Positions 1 through 8,264 are shown, counted from the first letter of the stretch. The stretch is DNA of 15,350 nucleotides from Cephalothrix spiralis (GCA_032353305.1 JAUCNG010005568.1:1-15350), one strand, 5' to 3'. Program-made: numbers and translations. Notes: generated by a model not told the origin, from the letters alone.

Positions 1-130
1 TAGATGTGTCAGAAACAGCGTTGTATATCTCGTATATACGATGTTTAGCGATTTTTAGAGATGAAATTGGATATAAGGTTTATAATAGAAATCTGATCTT
101 TATTTGGTTAGCACAAAACAGGATTACTAA

Positions 131-190
131 GGCGCGGCTCAAGTTTAAAAACATTTGGCGTGCACTGAGGGAGTGTGTCGAGAAATCCAA
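131..190 (+). repeat. Dispersed repeat fragment, copy 1
   Basis: About 60 bp resembles 9496-9552: both contain AAGTTTAAAAA, then GGNGTGC, then CTGAGGGAG and a GAGTCAGGAAA-like end, with scattered substitutions. The element type is unknown. A 99-codon open frame covering 6-305 runs through it and looks fortuitous. Confidence 0.5.
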
Positions 191-300
191 ATCCAAATTT
201 TTATTGGGTGTACCGCCGCACCTGCCTTTTTATTTATTGTTTTACGGTCAAATTCGTGCTCTCCGACCGAGTTCGATCATCATTGACCTTAAAGACCCAA

Positions 301-786
301 CATAGGTATTAGAGGAAGCGAGACAGGTGGCTCTGGCATTCATTGCCGGGAGCTTTAAATGATTGGAACGAACAAAAATGCTCCGAAATATCTCCCTATT
401 TAAAAACATTGGCAAATTAAATTTTGATAATTAAAAATACTATAACCTGTTAACAATTCAACAGTTTAAATTTACCCCTTTAAATAGGTCAGCGATGTTT
501 GTTTAGTCGAAGTTAAATGTCGATGTATTAACAGCGTCGATCAAGATTATATCGGTATACATTTAGTATACGTAGTTTCGTAGAGTTGAGAATGGACTAT
601 TCTCTAAATATAATTTAACCATTTACCAAGGATTTGGAAAGCCGCGATAATGCCCTCCCGCGTCTGGCAATATTATGGTTTTCAAATGCCGAGATGAATG
701 GTGCCATGTTTTGACTATTATCTTTATTTCATAGATGATCGTGAACTTTTTTCTATAAAAAGGTGGGACTTTACCTTGCTTTTTTA
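301..786. other. AT-rich stretch, nothing recognised
   Basis: There is no splice-bounded coding signal, RNA gene or clear repeat. A short run TTTAAAAACATTGGC near 400 echoes the repeat at 131-190, but it is too short to call. Confidence 0.5.
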
Positions 787-1013
787 CTACCGGTTAAAAT
801 TGCAAAATAGTGTCTCCGTAATCTTATCCCTGAATTCCTATACAAATTTATGCAAGCGGGCACTATTGATTTATAGTTTCCTCCTGTCCGGGCACTATAA
901 ACCAATAGTGCCCGCTTGCATGAATTTGAATGGAAAATTCAAGGGTAGGATATATGTATGCAGATGTATGTATATTAATTACGGAGGCACTATTTCGTAA
1001 TATTGACCGCTAG
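787..1013. mobile_element. Foldback (long palindromic) MITE, TA-flanked
   Basis: The two halves are inverted copies of each other. The outer ends CTACCGGTTAAAATTGC and the reverse complement CTAGCGGTCAATATTAC match. Next come (A)AATAGTG(T/C)CTCCGTAAT on both arms. The inner arms share a perfect 18-bp block (TGCAAGCGGGCACTATTG, 851-868, against its complement at 903-920), and pairing continues to about 876/895. The right arm carries about 28 bp of extra ATATGTATG-like simple sequence. TA dinucleotides at 788-789 and 1011-1012 could be the target duplication of a Tc1/mariner-type insertion (inference). No transposase is encoded. The open frame 698-1000 is an artefact of the palindrome. Confidence 0.75.
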
Positions 1014-1330
1014 TATACAAGTGTCAAAATAGAGACGCGTCACGTGGTACAAATCGTCCAATGAGAATCACTGAAATTAAATGTGTATGAAATAATATTA
1101 AATATACGCAAGCCGTCATATTCGAATCATGCATACATGTATTTCGATTATATAAGTTTATATATGTATGCTTAGACGTTACTTATCAAAATTAGACGGG
1201 TGGTTGTTTCGTTCACCGATCTAAATCACATAGACAGAGGTTTTCGTGGACTCTGTTCGATTTGCCACGCCTTAATGAGTAAGAGCCTATAAACTTATAT
1301 CTAAATGAAATAGAACCGAAATCTTTTGTA
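1014..1330. other. AT-rich stretch, nothing recognised
   Basis: It contains only AT-rich unique-looking sequence with some TATATGTATG simple sequence. No exon, RNA gene or repeat copy is recognised. Confidence 0.5.
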
Positions 1331-1340
1331 AGGTCTATCT

Positions 1341-1420
1341 AAATAATATATTTTAGTTCAGATTAATTAATTATCGTGCTGCGCACTCGATTAATGATTC
1401 TAAACTAAAATATATTATTT
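1341..1420. repeat. Inverted repeat / hairpin
   Basis: The arm 1341-1369 pairs with 1392-1420. The outer 18 bp (AAATAATATATTTTAGTT) are perfect and about 3 mismatches follow, around a spacer containing TGCTGCGCACTC. It resembles a small foldback element; no convincing target duplication was seen. Confidence 0.65.
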
Positions 1421-1430
1421 ACACAGACTT

Positions 1431-1866
1431 AACTAGACACAAGTTAATAGTATCAAACCTAAACTTATTCATGATGATTTGTATATATCTCACATAGACA
1501 AATATGCTAGCATTGTAAATCCTATACATAATATATATTATGTTTACTAGAAATTGATTGTATAAAGTTCCCTGTTCCCTACACATCCTAAAGATTACTG
1601 AAGTTTGCTTAAATGATATAATCAGATGTATAAATTCTTGTCACACAAAGTGAGCTAAAGCCAGAGAACCCAGCGAGCATAATTACGAAGGGCTCTGACG
1701 AAGGGCTAACGATTGAGAATTCAAGGAAGGGGAAGTGGATTTGCTGCTCTACAACTAATAAGGTTTCTAGATAATTATCGTACCCAGGCTTACTACATGT
1801 AAATGAAAGATGAAAATATCACAAAATTAATGATATCGAAAGAAAATAATCACATAATTTTTAGTG
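1431..1866. other. AT-rich stretch, nothing recognised
   Basis: The only structure is an 18-bp perfect AT palindrome, ACATAATATATATTATGT, at 1526-1543, which can arise by chance at this composition. No gene signal was seen. Confidence 0.5.
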
Positions 1867-1986
1867 CGGCTGCTTGGTGGTAGAGCGTCTGTCTTCGGGG
1901 TTCGAGACTCGTTTTGAGCGACACTACTTTCCATCGGGAAGAACCTTGTGCAAGTTCTCCTGGGTGGCTTGGTCAGGTTAAATACG
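1867..1986 (+). mobile_element. SINE, 5' part (tRNA-like head plus start of body)
   Basis: The tRNA-like head has GCTTGGTGGTAGAGCG (A-box region) and GGGGTTCGAGACTCG (B-box region), with about 14 bp missing between them compared with the full-length copies. The body starts GACACTACTTTCCATCGGG and runs to GGTTAAATACG. It stops where the unrelated element 1987-2369 begins. The last 67 bp (1920-1986) are repeated at 2370-2436 on the far side of that element. Confidence 0.8.
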
Positions 1987-2369
1987 CTAAATCTAGTCGA
2001 CAATTATGAAAAAAATTGTTTATTTCTCACTACAAATTAAGTTTTTGCAAACTTGATCAAAAGAATAAAAAAATACTGTGAAAATAGTGCGCTAGCCCTA
2101 GGATCGCTCACAGAAAAAATCTGCTTGCAAAGATATGCAAATGGAACAAATGAGCAAAACACAGACAAATTTTGAGAAAGAATAACTTTCAGCTTAATTT
2201 TGCTTTTTATTAAAAAAAATTCAGATACTATATAAAATAAAAACTGCGCTTTGTAGCGCTATGTACCGCCACCCCACCCGGGGAATTAGCGCTTAAGGGG
2301 GCGATCCACCAATTTATGATCATTTATAGCGCTAGGATCGCCTTAGGCGTCGCTAAGCGTCGCTATTTT
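1987..2369 (+). mobile_element. 385-bp repeat family, copy 1, inserted within a SINE
   Basis: It shares long blocks with 3881-4266. These are an opening CTAAA(A/T)CTAGTCGACAATT block of about 50 bp, an identical 58-bp block containing GAGCAAAACACAGACAAA, and an identical block of about 60 bp containing AAAACTGCGCTTTGTAGCGC and CCACCCCACCCGGGG. Between the blocks the two copies differ by indels with short GC-rich palindromes built on CTAGGATCGC and AGCGCT. No terminal inverted repeats or coding capacity were recognised, so the class is unknown. It is flanked by 67-bp direct repeats of SINE body sequence. Confidence 0.75.
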
Positions 2370-2599
2370 GACACTACTTTCCATCGGGAAGAACCTTGTG
2401 CAAGTTCTCCTGGGTGGTTTGGTCAGGTTAAATACGTGAAGTGGGACGCTGTCCCTCTCTTCGGGATAAAGCAGACTGCTAATTGGTACATAGAAATTAG
2501 ATAAGAGTGCGGGATAGGTCTACAGACCTAAAGGTAAATGCTCATAAAGCGGACCGTCTGTATCTATTTGAGCCAGTTATCTGACACCCTCCCAATAAG
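2370..2599 (+). mobile_element. SINE body and tail, continuing after the insertion
   Basis: It begins by repeating the 67 bp at 1920-1986 (one C/T difference, position 2418). It then gives the rest of the SINE body: GTGGGACGCTGTCCCTC, a GGTACATAGAAATTAGAT segment, GTGCGGGATAGGTCTACAG, and the conserved tail TCTATTTGAGCCAGTTATC ending CCCTCCCAATAAG. The open frame 2316-2504 runs through it and is not a gene. Confidence 0.85.
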
Positions 2600-2906
2600 T
2601 TTCCTTGGCAGAAGTTAAACGCTCGGGGTCTGTAATCCAGGGGTCCCTGGATCGATACCCGGTCTCGACACTATTTTCCATCGGGGGTAACCTTAAGCAA
2701 GTTTCTCAGCGCATAGCTTCCTGGTGGCTCGGTCAGGTTAAATCCGTAAAGTTTGACGCTGCCCTCCCTTCAGGGTAAACCCGACTCTAATCGGTATATA
2801 GAAAATAGATTAGAGTGCGGGATAGATCTACAGGCTTAAGGGTAAATTTTCATAAAGCGGACCGTCTGTTTCTGTTTGAGCCAGTCATCTGACGCCCTCC
2901 CAATAA
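2600..2906 (+). mobile_element. SINE, second unit of the tandem array
   Basis: The head is degenerate around the A box (TTGGCAGAAGTTAAACGCTC) but keeps ATCCAGGGGTCCCTGGAT followed by CGATACCC, the same head type as the minus-strand copy at 4591-4905. The body and tail are complete, ending GACGCCCTCCCAATAA. It starts directly after the tail of the preceding unit. Confidence 0.82.
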
Positions 2907-3116
2907 TAACCCGGTCTCGACACTACTTTCATTCGGGGGTAACCTTAAGCAAGTTCCTCAGCGCATAGCTTCCTGGGTGGCTCGGTCAGGTTAAATGTCC
3001 GACTCTAATCGGTAATAGATAAGAGTGCGGGATAGATCTACAGGCCTAAGGGTAAATTTTCTTAAAGCGGACCGTCTGTGTCTATTTGAGCCAGTCATCT
3101 GATGCCCTCCCTATAA
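2907..3116 (+). mobile_element. SINE, third unit, 5'-truncated and internally deleted
   Basis: It starts within the end of the head (ACCCGGTCTCGAC) immediately after the previous tail. The body lacks about 37 bp after GGTTAAAT near 2996, the segment that contains GTTTGACGCTGCCCTCCC in the second unit. The tail is intact to CCCTCCCTATAAG. With no A box it should not be transcribed by itself. Confidence 0.82.
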
Positions 3117-3880
3117 GATAAGATGACGAGATGTTGTGCACAGGTCCTTGTGTGCTTACCATACAAAAGATTTGCCATTTGATTGATTGGACCATAATAA
3201 GGCTGTCAGTTCAGACCTTCTCAAAGGACTTTAGTTGTTGGACTTATCATGCTTATCAGGGGACTATCCACAGAAATCAATGGGTTTAGGACCCAATTAA
3301 GTCAACAATGAAGATTCATTTGACCGGTTAATCTCGATAACGAACATTGGTAATTAACACACGAATCTATAAGATCTCATTACAACAGGCAAATTCATAA
3401 ATATTTACCAACATCTAGGAGAGTTACTAATGGTTCATCAAATTATCACTGTGGCCTTAATTCCAGAGTTCACTGGTACAATGTACGAATTTTGCCAGTG
3501 GGTTTTTGTTTTGTTTTCTGCAAAATGGATCTCAAATATTGGATGATATATTGCTTTTTAGAGCGCAGCGTTTGTATAGCGGCCGGTCACGTACTACATT
3601 CGCCTGTAGTAACTTGAGTTTTGTTCAAATGATGGTTTTTGATCCATGATGTCCCGACATCATTTCCTGAAAATTTCAAAATCGCCGGTTACTCAGTTTT
3701 CTAGAAATGCGCATGCGCGGTCTACTTTACTTCTTGTTCTATTAGCGTATTCCGGTGTCATCTTGTATCGAATTCCGCTCCCCAGCCTGATTCCGGCCTG
3801 GTTACAAGCCGGACTCAAGATTTGAACGTTCGATTTACGTTGTTTTTCAACGATTAAAAATATCAGTAGATTAGTAAACG
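3117..3880. other. Non-coding stretch with short palindromes
   Basis: No exon or RNA gene is recognised. There are small inverted repeats: ATGATGTC/GACATCAT at 3646-3663, and CCGGC/GCCGG around 3794-3815. The GC palindrome TGCGCATGCGCG at 3708-3719 matches the NRF1 consensus but may be chance. Confidence 0.5.
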
Positions 3881-4266
3881 CTAAAACTAGTCGACAATTA
3901 TGAAAAAAATTGTTTATTTCTCACTACAAATTAAGTTTTCTAGGATCGCCTAAATCGGCGCTATGCATCGCAGGCGGGGACATTTTTTCAAGCGCTATCA
4001 GTCACTATGGATTGCCCATAAGGGCGGGGAATTTTAGATTATTACAGAAAAGATCTGCAAATGAAACAAATGAGCAAAACACAGACAAATTTTGAGAAAG
4101 AATAACTTTCAGCTTAATTTTGATTTTTTCAGATACTATATAAAATAAAAACTGCGCTTTGTAGCGCTATGTACCGCCACCCCACCCGGGGTCTAAGCGC
4201 TTAAGGAGTTTGTGGATCGGGGCGATCCACCAATTTCTAGCCCTATGATCGCCTAGGATTGACATT
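3881..4266 (+). mobile_element. 385-bp repeat family, copy 2
   Basis: This is the second copy of the element at 1987-2369. It opens CTAAAACTAGTCGACAATT and contains the same 58-bp and 60-bp identical blocks in the same order. About 90 bp of different GC-rich sequence (AGGATCGCCTAAATCGGCGC and following) lies between the first and second blocks. It ends near CTATGATCGCCTAGGATT. It is not embedded in a SINE. The 61-codon open frame at 3910-4095 has no counterpart in copy 1. Confidence 0.72.
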
Positions 4267-4590
4267 TCCCGGCCCCTCCTCCCCCCGGTGCATTTCATTG
4301 ACTGGTGCATAATACCCTTACAACATTAAAAATGACCCATGACCTTTTAGGTCTTGCGCTAATGAAGTCACGAATCCGATGACCATTACAGAATTCACAT
4401 TATGACTTGCTGTGAAACCTTTTAGGGGCTCATTTTCGGGTAATTTACTTCGGAATAAAATGATTTATAGATCAAACGTCCTTCTGACGAAGTTATGACC
4501 CTATTTACTTCAATTCGAGAATCCTGAGCACAAAGGAGTTACCCGAATGTACTACCTCTGCTGCCAACATGCGGTCATCTAATCTACTTC
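4267..4590. other. Non-coding stretch, nothing recognised
   Basis: It has a GC-rich start (CCCGGCCCCTCCTCCCCCCG) then AT-rich sequence. No splice-bounded coding block, RNA gene or shared repeat was seen. Confidence 0.5.
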
Positions 4591-4905
4591 TATATAGGGC
4601 GTCAGATGACTGTCTCAAATAGACACTTAATGGTCCGATTGCTGAGCTTTTACCCTTGGCCCTGTAGACCAAGCCCACACTCTAATCTATTTTCTATATA
4701 CCGATTAGCAGTGGGATTTTTACCCCGAAGGGAGGGACCGTGTCCCACTCCACGTATTTAACCTGACCGAGCCACACAGGAAGCTATGCGACGAGGAACT
4801 TGCTTAAGGTTCCACCAGATGGAAAGTGGTGTCGAAACTGGGTATCGATCCAGGGACCCCTGGATCGCTGACCGAGTGCTCTAACCACTACACCACCGAG
4901 CCACA
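4591..4905 (-). mobile_element. SINE, full length (head type A)
   Basis: Read on the minus strand the head is GTGGCTCGGTGGTGTAGTGG (A-box region), then TTAGAGCACTCGG. It continues with ATCCAGGGGTCCCTGGAT followed by CGATACCC (B-box region). The body follows: CGACACCACTTTCCATC, CTTAAGCAAGTTCC, GGTGTGGCTCGGTCAGG-like sequence, GTTAAATACGTGGAGTGGGA, GGTATATAGAAAATAGATTA, then the tail GTCTATTTGAGACAGTCATC ending GACGCCC. Internal RNA polymerase III promoter boxes and the lack of any coding region are typical of tRNA-derived SINEs. A clear target duplication was not found. The open frame 4826-5026 lies in the head and is spurious. Confidence 0.88.
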
Positions 4906-5717
4906 AAATCATTATCGCCTCAGACTTACATTTCGTTTCCCCATCATTGAAAGGCAATTACGGTTTTCGGTTTTGAATATATATATATCCGTTGAGAACC
5001 AAAGAACGAGTATTCAAATTATATAGTATTTTTCCTGTTTTCAATTTATAAAAAGTATAGGAAGTTTTAAATCAAAGATTTTGAATTGTTTTAGCATTTT
5101 CAAAATGGCATTTCTGGTATATTGGCGTCATACATGATGTATTATCTAAATCAATTCTGAAAATCAATTTTCAAAAATATGTTCGGGGGGAATTAAGTCT
5201 TTGTCAGTCTCAAACTTTTTTCGGGCTGTGATAGGCTTAAATGTACATCAACGCCTCAATGATTAAGCCAATAAGAGTAGCGCTTTATGTAAAAATTAAT
5301 CAAAAAAAACGTTACTGATATTAATGTTGATATGACCAAGTAGTAAAGGCCTTCGAGTCGGTTGGATTAGAAAAACTGTTTTATTTAAAAAATCTCTCAA
5401 AATAAAATTGTCAAACTACTCGGTTTTGAGTGCCAAAAATAGAGTTACAGCACTGTTGATTTTTATACCGCACAAGTAGCAAACGAGTGTCAGTAAGTTT
5501 TTATGGCATATAAACGATGAGGTACACGCTGTAATTAGATTACGAGCAATTCAATGCACGACGTCGAGGACGTGTCGATTACAGTTTCAGAATCAATACA
5601 AAAATCATGGTTACTGTACTGCATTGCTCTCACCCAATTTTCTATAGATTTAGTAAGGGTGAAAATCAAATATTAGCAATGCAAATGTTCATTAAGCAAT
5701 TCTATTTTGTGAGAGTA
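4906..5717. other. AT-rich stretch, nothing recognised
   Basis: It contains a short (AT)n run near 4978-4988 and otherwise unique-looking AT-rich sequence. No exon, RNA gene or repeat shared within the window was found. Confidence 0.5.
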
Positions 5718-5944
5718 TACAGGGTGTCTAAAAAGTGTACAAAACAGAGCTAACTTAAAATCGTACTGACAAAACCCAAGAAAATTGCAACATCTTTCCT
5801 GTCAGTGCACTATGCGAGTTTTATTCAGAGTTCCGATATCATCTTGTCCCCAAGGGCAGTTTCGATTTATCCTCATCTTTACGTACCCTTGGTTTTCTTT
5901 GACTATATTCTTGTTGCTGATGAGCCAAAAAAATTCCCTGCATA

Positions 5945-5997
5945 AGACCCGAACCTGCGACCATAGATTATAAGCACGAACCTTAACCACTCGGTAA
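5945..5997 (-). pseudogene. Degenerate tRNA-like sequence
   Basis: The minus strand reads ATTACCGAGTGGTTAAGG, a good A box, and then GGTCGCAGGTTCGGGTC, a B box at tRNA spacing. CTTATAA sits in the anticodon-loop position, but the flanking anticodon stem and the acceptor stem do not pair. It is therefore a tRNA-derived relic or the head of another SINE, not a working tRNA. Confidence 0.55.
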
Positions 5998-6142
5998 TCT
6001 AAGCTGTTGGATCAATGAAAATAATTGATTCACTTGAATCTTTAAACGCAGAAGAGCGCGGTTCTCAAAATCGGCTCAAGGGGTCGCTTCCGACTAAAAG
6101 AAGGTAAAACATAAATAAATGATCATAAATTGTTTCGATTGC

Positions 6143-6178
6143 TGTCCGAGCGCTCTGACCACTTCAACACCGAGCCAC
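6143..6178 (-). repeat. SINE head fragment (type A)
   Basis: The minus strand reads TGTGGCTCGGTGTTGAAGTG then GTCAGAGCGCTCGG, matching the first 35 bp of the head of the copy at 4591-4905. The B box and body are absent. Confidence 0.6.
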
Positions 6179-6277
6179 ATTTTACACAGTAAGACGAAAT
6201 AAACGAATCGCAACAATGATGAAACATAATTTTAAGAAAAGATAATCATGTTTGGGACATTTTTGTGACACCCTGTA

Positions 6278-7189
6278 CACCAACTTCAAATTTTGAATGA
6301 GTTGCAATTGAGTTAATATATCATTTTAACAGGCTAATTTTATTCAATTATTTATAAATTACCACCAATTGACCTTGGCTGATATAATGCAAAATCTATA
6401 TTCTACATAAAATCATTTTATACTTTATTATGTAGGTCTTTTAAAACAATGCAAATTAAATGGTCTACTTCATTGTAAAATGTAAATTCAAGCTAGAATT
6501 TCGCAATGTCCGGCGTGAGTGGCAGCATAGTAGGTTATAGACCTAATTTATAAGACATCTATTTATTATTTAAGCCATTTATATGTAAATGTAAAACTAT
6601 TGTACATTTTAGCGGTATGTATATGTTGCATAGTTCGATATCTTGCCTACCGTGCTAAAAAGTACAGGTTTATCCTGGATTTTAGCATCCTGTATAAACA
6701 CCGTACAACTTTTAGTTACTAGTCCGCCATTTTGAATAATAGAATAACTATTATACCTCATTCGGGGGTAGCATTTTATTAAAAAAATTGACTGGAAACT
6801 AGACAAAATGGTAGAACTAACGATATAAGCGCAAGAGGTTGTATCAATGTACATAGTACAGATATCTACCTCTTGTTTACTAGAGTATATCTTGCCGACA
6901 TCGTTCGAAAACCTCTAAACAAAAACATAAATGTTTATGTTACGAAGAATTGGGTTAATAAATCAATGAATTGGGTTAATATCTGAAATCGCCAGCGCTT
7001 CCAAGGTCCATATGTGTACAGGGCAAATGACACACACAAAATATAAATAAAGACAAAACTGATAAAGAGGGAACAAAAGTGTGCGCTCGACCAAATGCCA
7101 GTATAGCTGCACATGTGCATCACATTAAGGTATCTAGATGCGTTATCCCGGTACATAAAAATATGTGCTAAATTTGAAATTCTATATAT
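6278..7189. other. AT-rich stretch, nothing recognised
   Basis: Short minus-strand open frames at 6609-6854 and 6935-7219 show no recognisable protein motif and no splice context that I trust. No repeats shared with the rest of the window were found, apart from the AATTGGGTTAATA direct pair near 6948 and 6969. Confidence 0.5.
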
Positions 7190-7394
7190 GGGGCCTTCTT
7201 CTTCTACATATGGCGACACGCGACAGATGACTTCTCAAATAGACACAATGGTCCGATATCCGAGCAATTATACGCAACTTGGGGCCGCCGGACGAGGTTT
7301 GCGTTAGTGCCACTGCAGGTTTAAGAGTAAATGCTCGGCAAGCAGACTATTGTGTCAACTTGAGAAGTCATACGACGCCCCATTTAGAAGAAAA
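7190..7394. repeat. Large inverted repeat made of two SINE tails
   Basis: The left arm 7194-7252 contains ATGACTTCTCAAATAGACAC and AATGGTC; the right arm 7345-7394 is its complement with a few differences. Pairing extends outward through TTCTTCTA. Both arms resemble the SINE tail: the left in minus orientation (7216-7275) and the right in plus orientation (7306-7381, with TTTAAGAGTAAATGCTC and GACGCCCC). No SINE heads are present. The spacer is GC-rich (GGGGCCGCCGGACGAGG). Confidence 0.7.
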
Positions 7395-7440
7395 TGAAGT
7401 CATATTCCGATAAAACAAGGCCGCCAGCCACTTACGTCAC

Positions 7441-7580
7441 ATTTAGTAAGAGATTTATGCCTAGTGAGAGCCGCTAACGTAATTTAGTGAGAGATATTTT
7501 AAAGTCTTGACAGACTTTATTTAGTGTGAGATTTGTTTAGTAGTGAGAGACATTTTATGAAGTTTGAGAATGATATTTAG
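7441..7580 (+). repeat. Cluster of TTTAGTGAGAGAT motifs
   Basis: Five imperfect copies occur at 7442-7454, 7461-7470, 7483-7494, 7520-7531 and 7536-7550, and a partial copy near 7576, at irregular spacing. An 18-bp hairpin AAAGTCT/AGACTTT lies at 7501-7518. On the gene strand these read as CU-rich UCUCACUAAA motifs 140-280 nt downstream of the ADAM10 exon donor at 7715. Confidence 0.55.
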
Positions 7581-7715
7581 TGTTTTTAATTTTTGAAGTA
7601 TTGTAATTATTTCCGCTTTAGCTTTCCATACACATGAACTCGATTTTTGGCGTTTTATGCCTACACGAACTACCCCTCCTCAAAATATGCATGTGTTTAC
7701 TTTTGCAAAACTTAC

Positions 7716-7834
7716 CTTGAACATGGCCAGTATACGCTCTTGTGTCGTCGATTTTGATAGGTCCATCACTAGTTTCTACTTTGATATCATTGGTATAAAT
7801 TTCGGTATCCCTTCTAAGTCGAATTTTGAATTCC
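7716..7834 (-). CDS. ADAM10: ADAM10/Kuzbanian metalloprotease, second prodomain exon
   Basis: Partial gene: internal exon of 119 bp on the minus strand. The acceptor is a clean pyrimidine tract ending TTTTATTTTAG, and the donor is the consensus CAAG|GTAAGT. It encodes 39 codons plus one base at each end, starting EFKIRLRRDTEIYTND and continuing IKVETSDGPIKIDDTRAYTGHVQ. The pattern F.(I/L)R(L/M)(R/K)RDT..(Y/F)(S/T)(N/D)(D/E)..VETS and Y(T)GH(V/I) is the well conserved core of the ADAM10 prodomain. It follows directly on the RAHG of the upstream exon. The exon ends in phase 1 with a G, expected to complete a glycine. The next exon (the rest of the prodomain, then the zinc metalloprotease HEXGHXXGXXHD region, disintegrin and transmembrane parts) was looked for toward lower coordinates and not found, so it probably lies outside the window. 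A 145-codon open frame on the opposite strand (7657-8094) overlaps this exon and is a shadow. Confidence 0.9.
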
Positions 7835-8029
7835 CTAAAATAAAAATAAATAAATTTCTTCATTTATTTATACCTTTACACGTACCTGTACACAAAAGGG
7901 GGAAATTATACAAGCCATTAAAAATTGCGTCCCCTATCGGCGAATGTTTGTTTACATTTACTACAGACTTTATAACCGCTACGAGCAGTAACCGATATTT
8001 GATCATATTTGAATTTCACGGAGCACGTA

Positions 8030-8090
8030 AACGATTCGAGCGGAGCGAGGCGAGGAAAATTTTTAGATTTAAGCGCCGTAAACGCAATTT
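8030..8090 (+). repeat. GAGCGRAGCGAGG dispersed repeat, copy 1
   Basis: CGAGCGGAGCGAGGCGAGG is followed by AAATTTTTAGATTTAAG and GCCGTAAACGCAA. The same order appears at 15031-15095 (GAGCGAAGCGAG, TTTTTTGAAATTTAAGGC, ATAGAAACG). Confidence 0.55.
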
Positions 8091-8227
8091 TTAAGGCAGA
8101 TTGATGAAGTGTCATTAAATAATAGTCCTTTATAAATATGGTAGGGTAAAGACCATAGTCTATATAAATACTATCAAGATAACTGTCATTTTCCGTCCGT
8201 TTTCTACTACCCAAACAGTTAATTTTT

Positions 8228-8264
8228 ATTATGATATCAAACCGAGCGAAGCGAGGCGATAATC
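8228..8264 (+). repeat. GAGCGRAGCGAGG dispersed repeat, copy 2
   Basis: TTATGATATCAAACCGAGCG then AAGCGAGGCGATAA shares its left side (TTATCAAGCCGAGCGAAGCG) with the copy at 15031-15095. The right side differs. Confidence 0.5.

Larger units (their letters stand above)
5718..6277. mobile_element. TIR element with CAGGGTGTC ends, TA target duplication
   Basis: The ends are inverted: CAGGGTGTCTAAAAAGTGT at 5720-5738 and, on the other strand from 6275, CAGGGTGTCACAAAAATGT (3 differences in 19). TA flanks both ends (5718-5719, 6276-6277), as expected for Tc1/mariner-type insertion. The 556-bp interior encodes no transposase, so it is non-autonomous. It contains two tRNA-like fragments on the minus strand (about 5945-5997 and 6143-6178), which suggests it has captured or been hit by SINE material. 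Short open frames 5785-5973 (+) and 5802-5990 (-) overlap each other and are not credible genes. Confidence 0.7.

Noticed and set aside
6-305. 99-codon open frame at the left edge
   Set aside because: It shows no protein motif, contains a dispersed repeat fragment at 131-190, and has no splice or promoter context.
698-1000. 100-codon open frame
   Set aside because: It is generated by the foldback element at 787-1013; its codons are palindrome arms.
1526-1543. Regulatory palindrome ACATAATATATATTATGT
   Set aside because: It is a pure AT palindrome in very AT-rich DNA, which is expected by chance.
5945-5997. Functional tRNA gene
   Set aside because: The A and B boxes are good, but the anticodon and acceptor stems do not pair, so it is at most a tRNA-derived relic.
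7441-7580. CRISPR-like array
   Set aside because: The repeats are short, imperfect and irregularly spaced, with no uniform spacers, in a eukaryotic intron.
7657-8094. Longest open frame in the window (145 codons, plus strand)
   Set aside because: It lies antisense to the ADAM10 exon at 7716-7834 and its intron. It shows no protein motif, and part of it is the GAGCGRAGCGAGG repeat.
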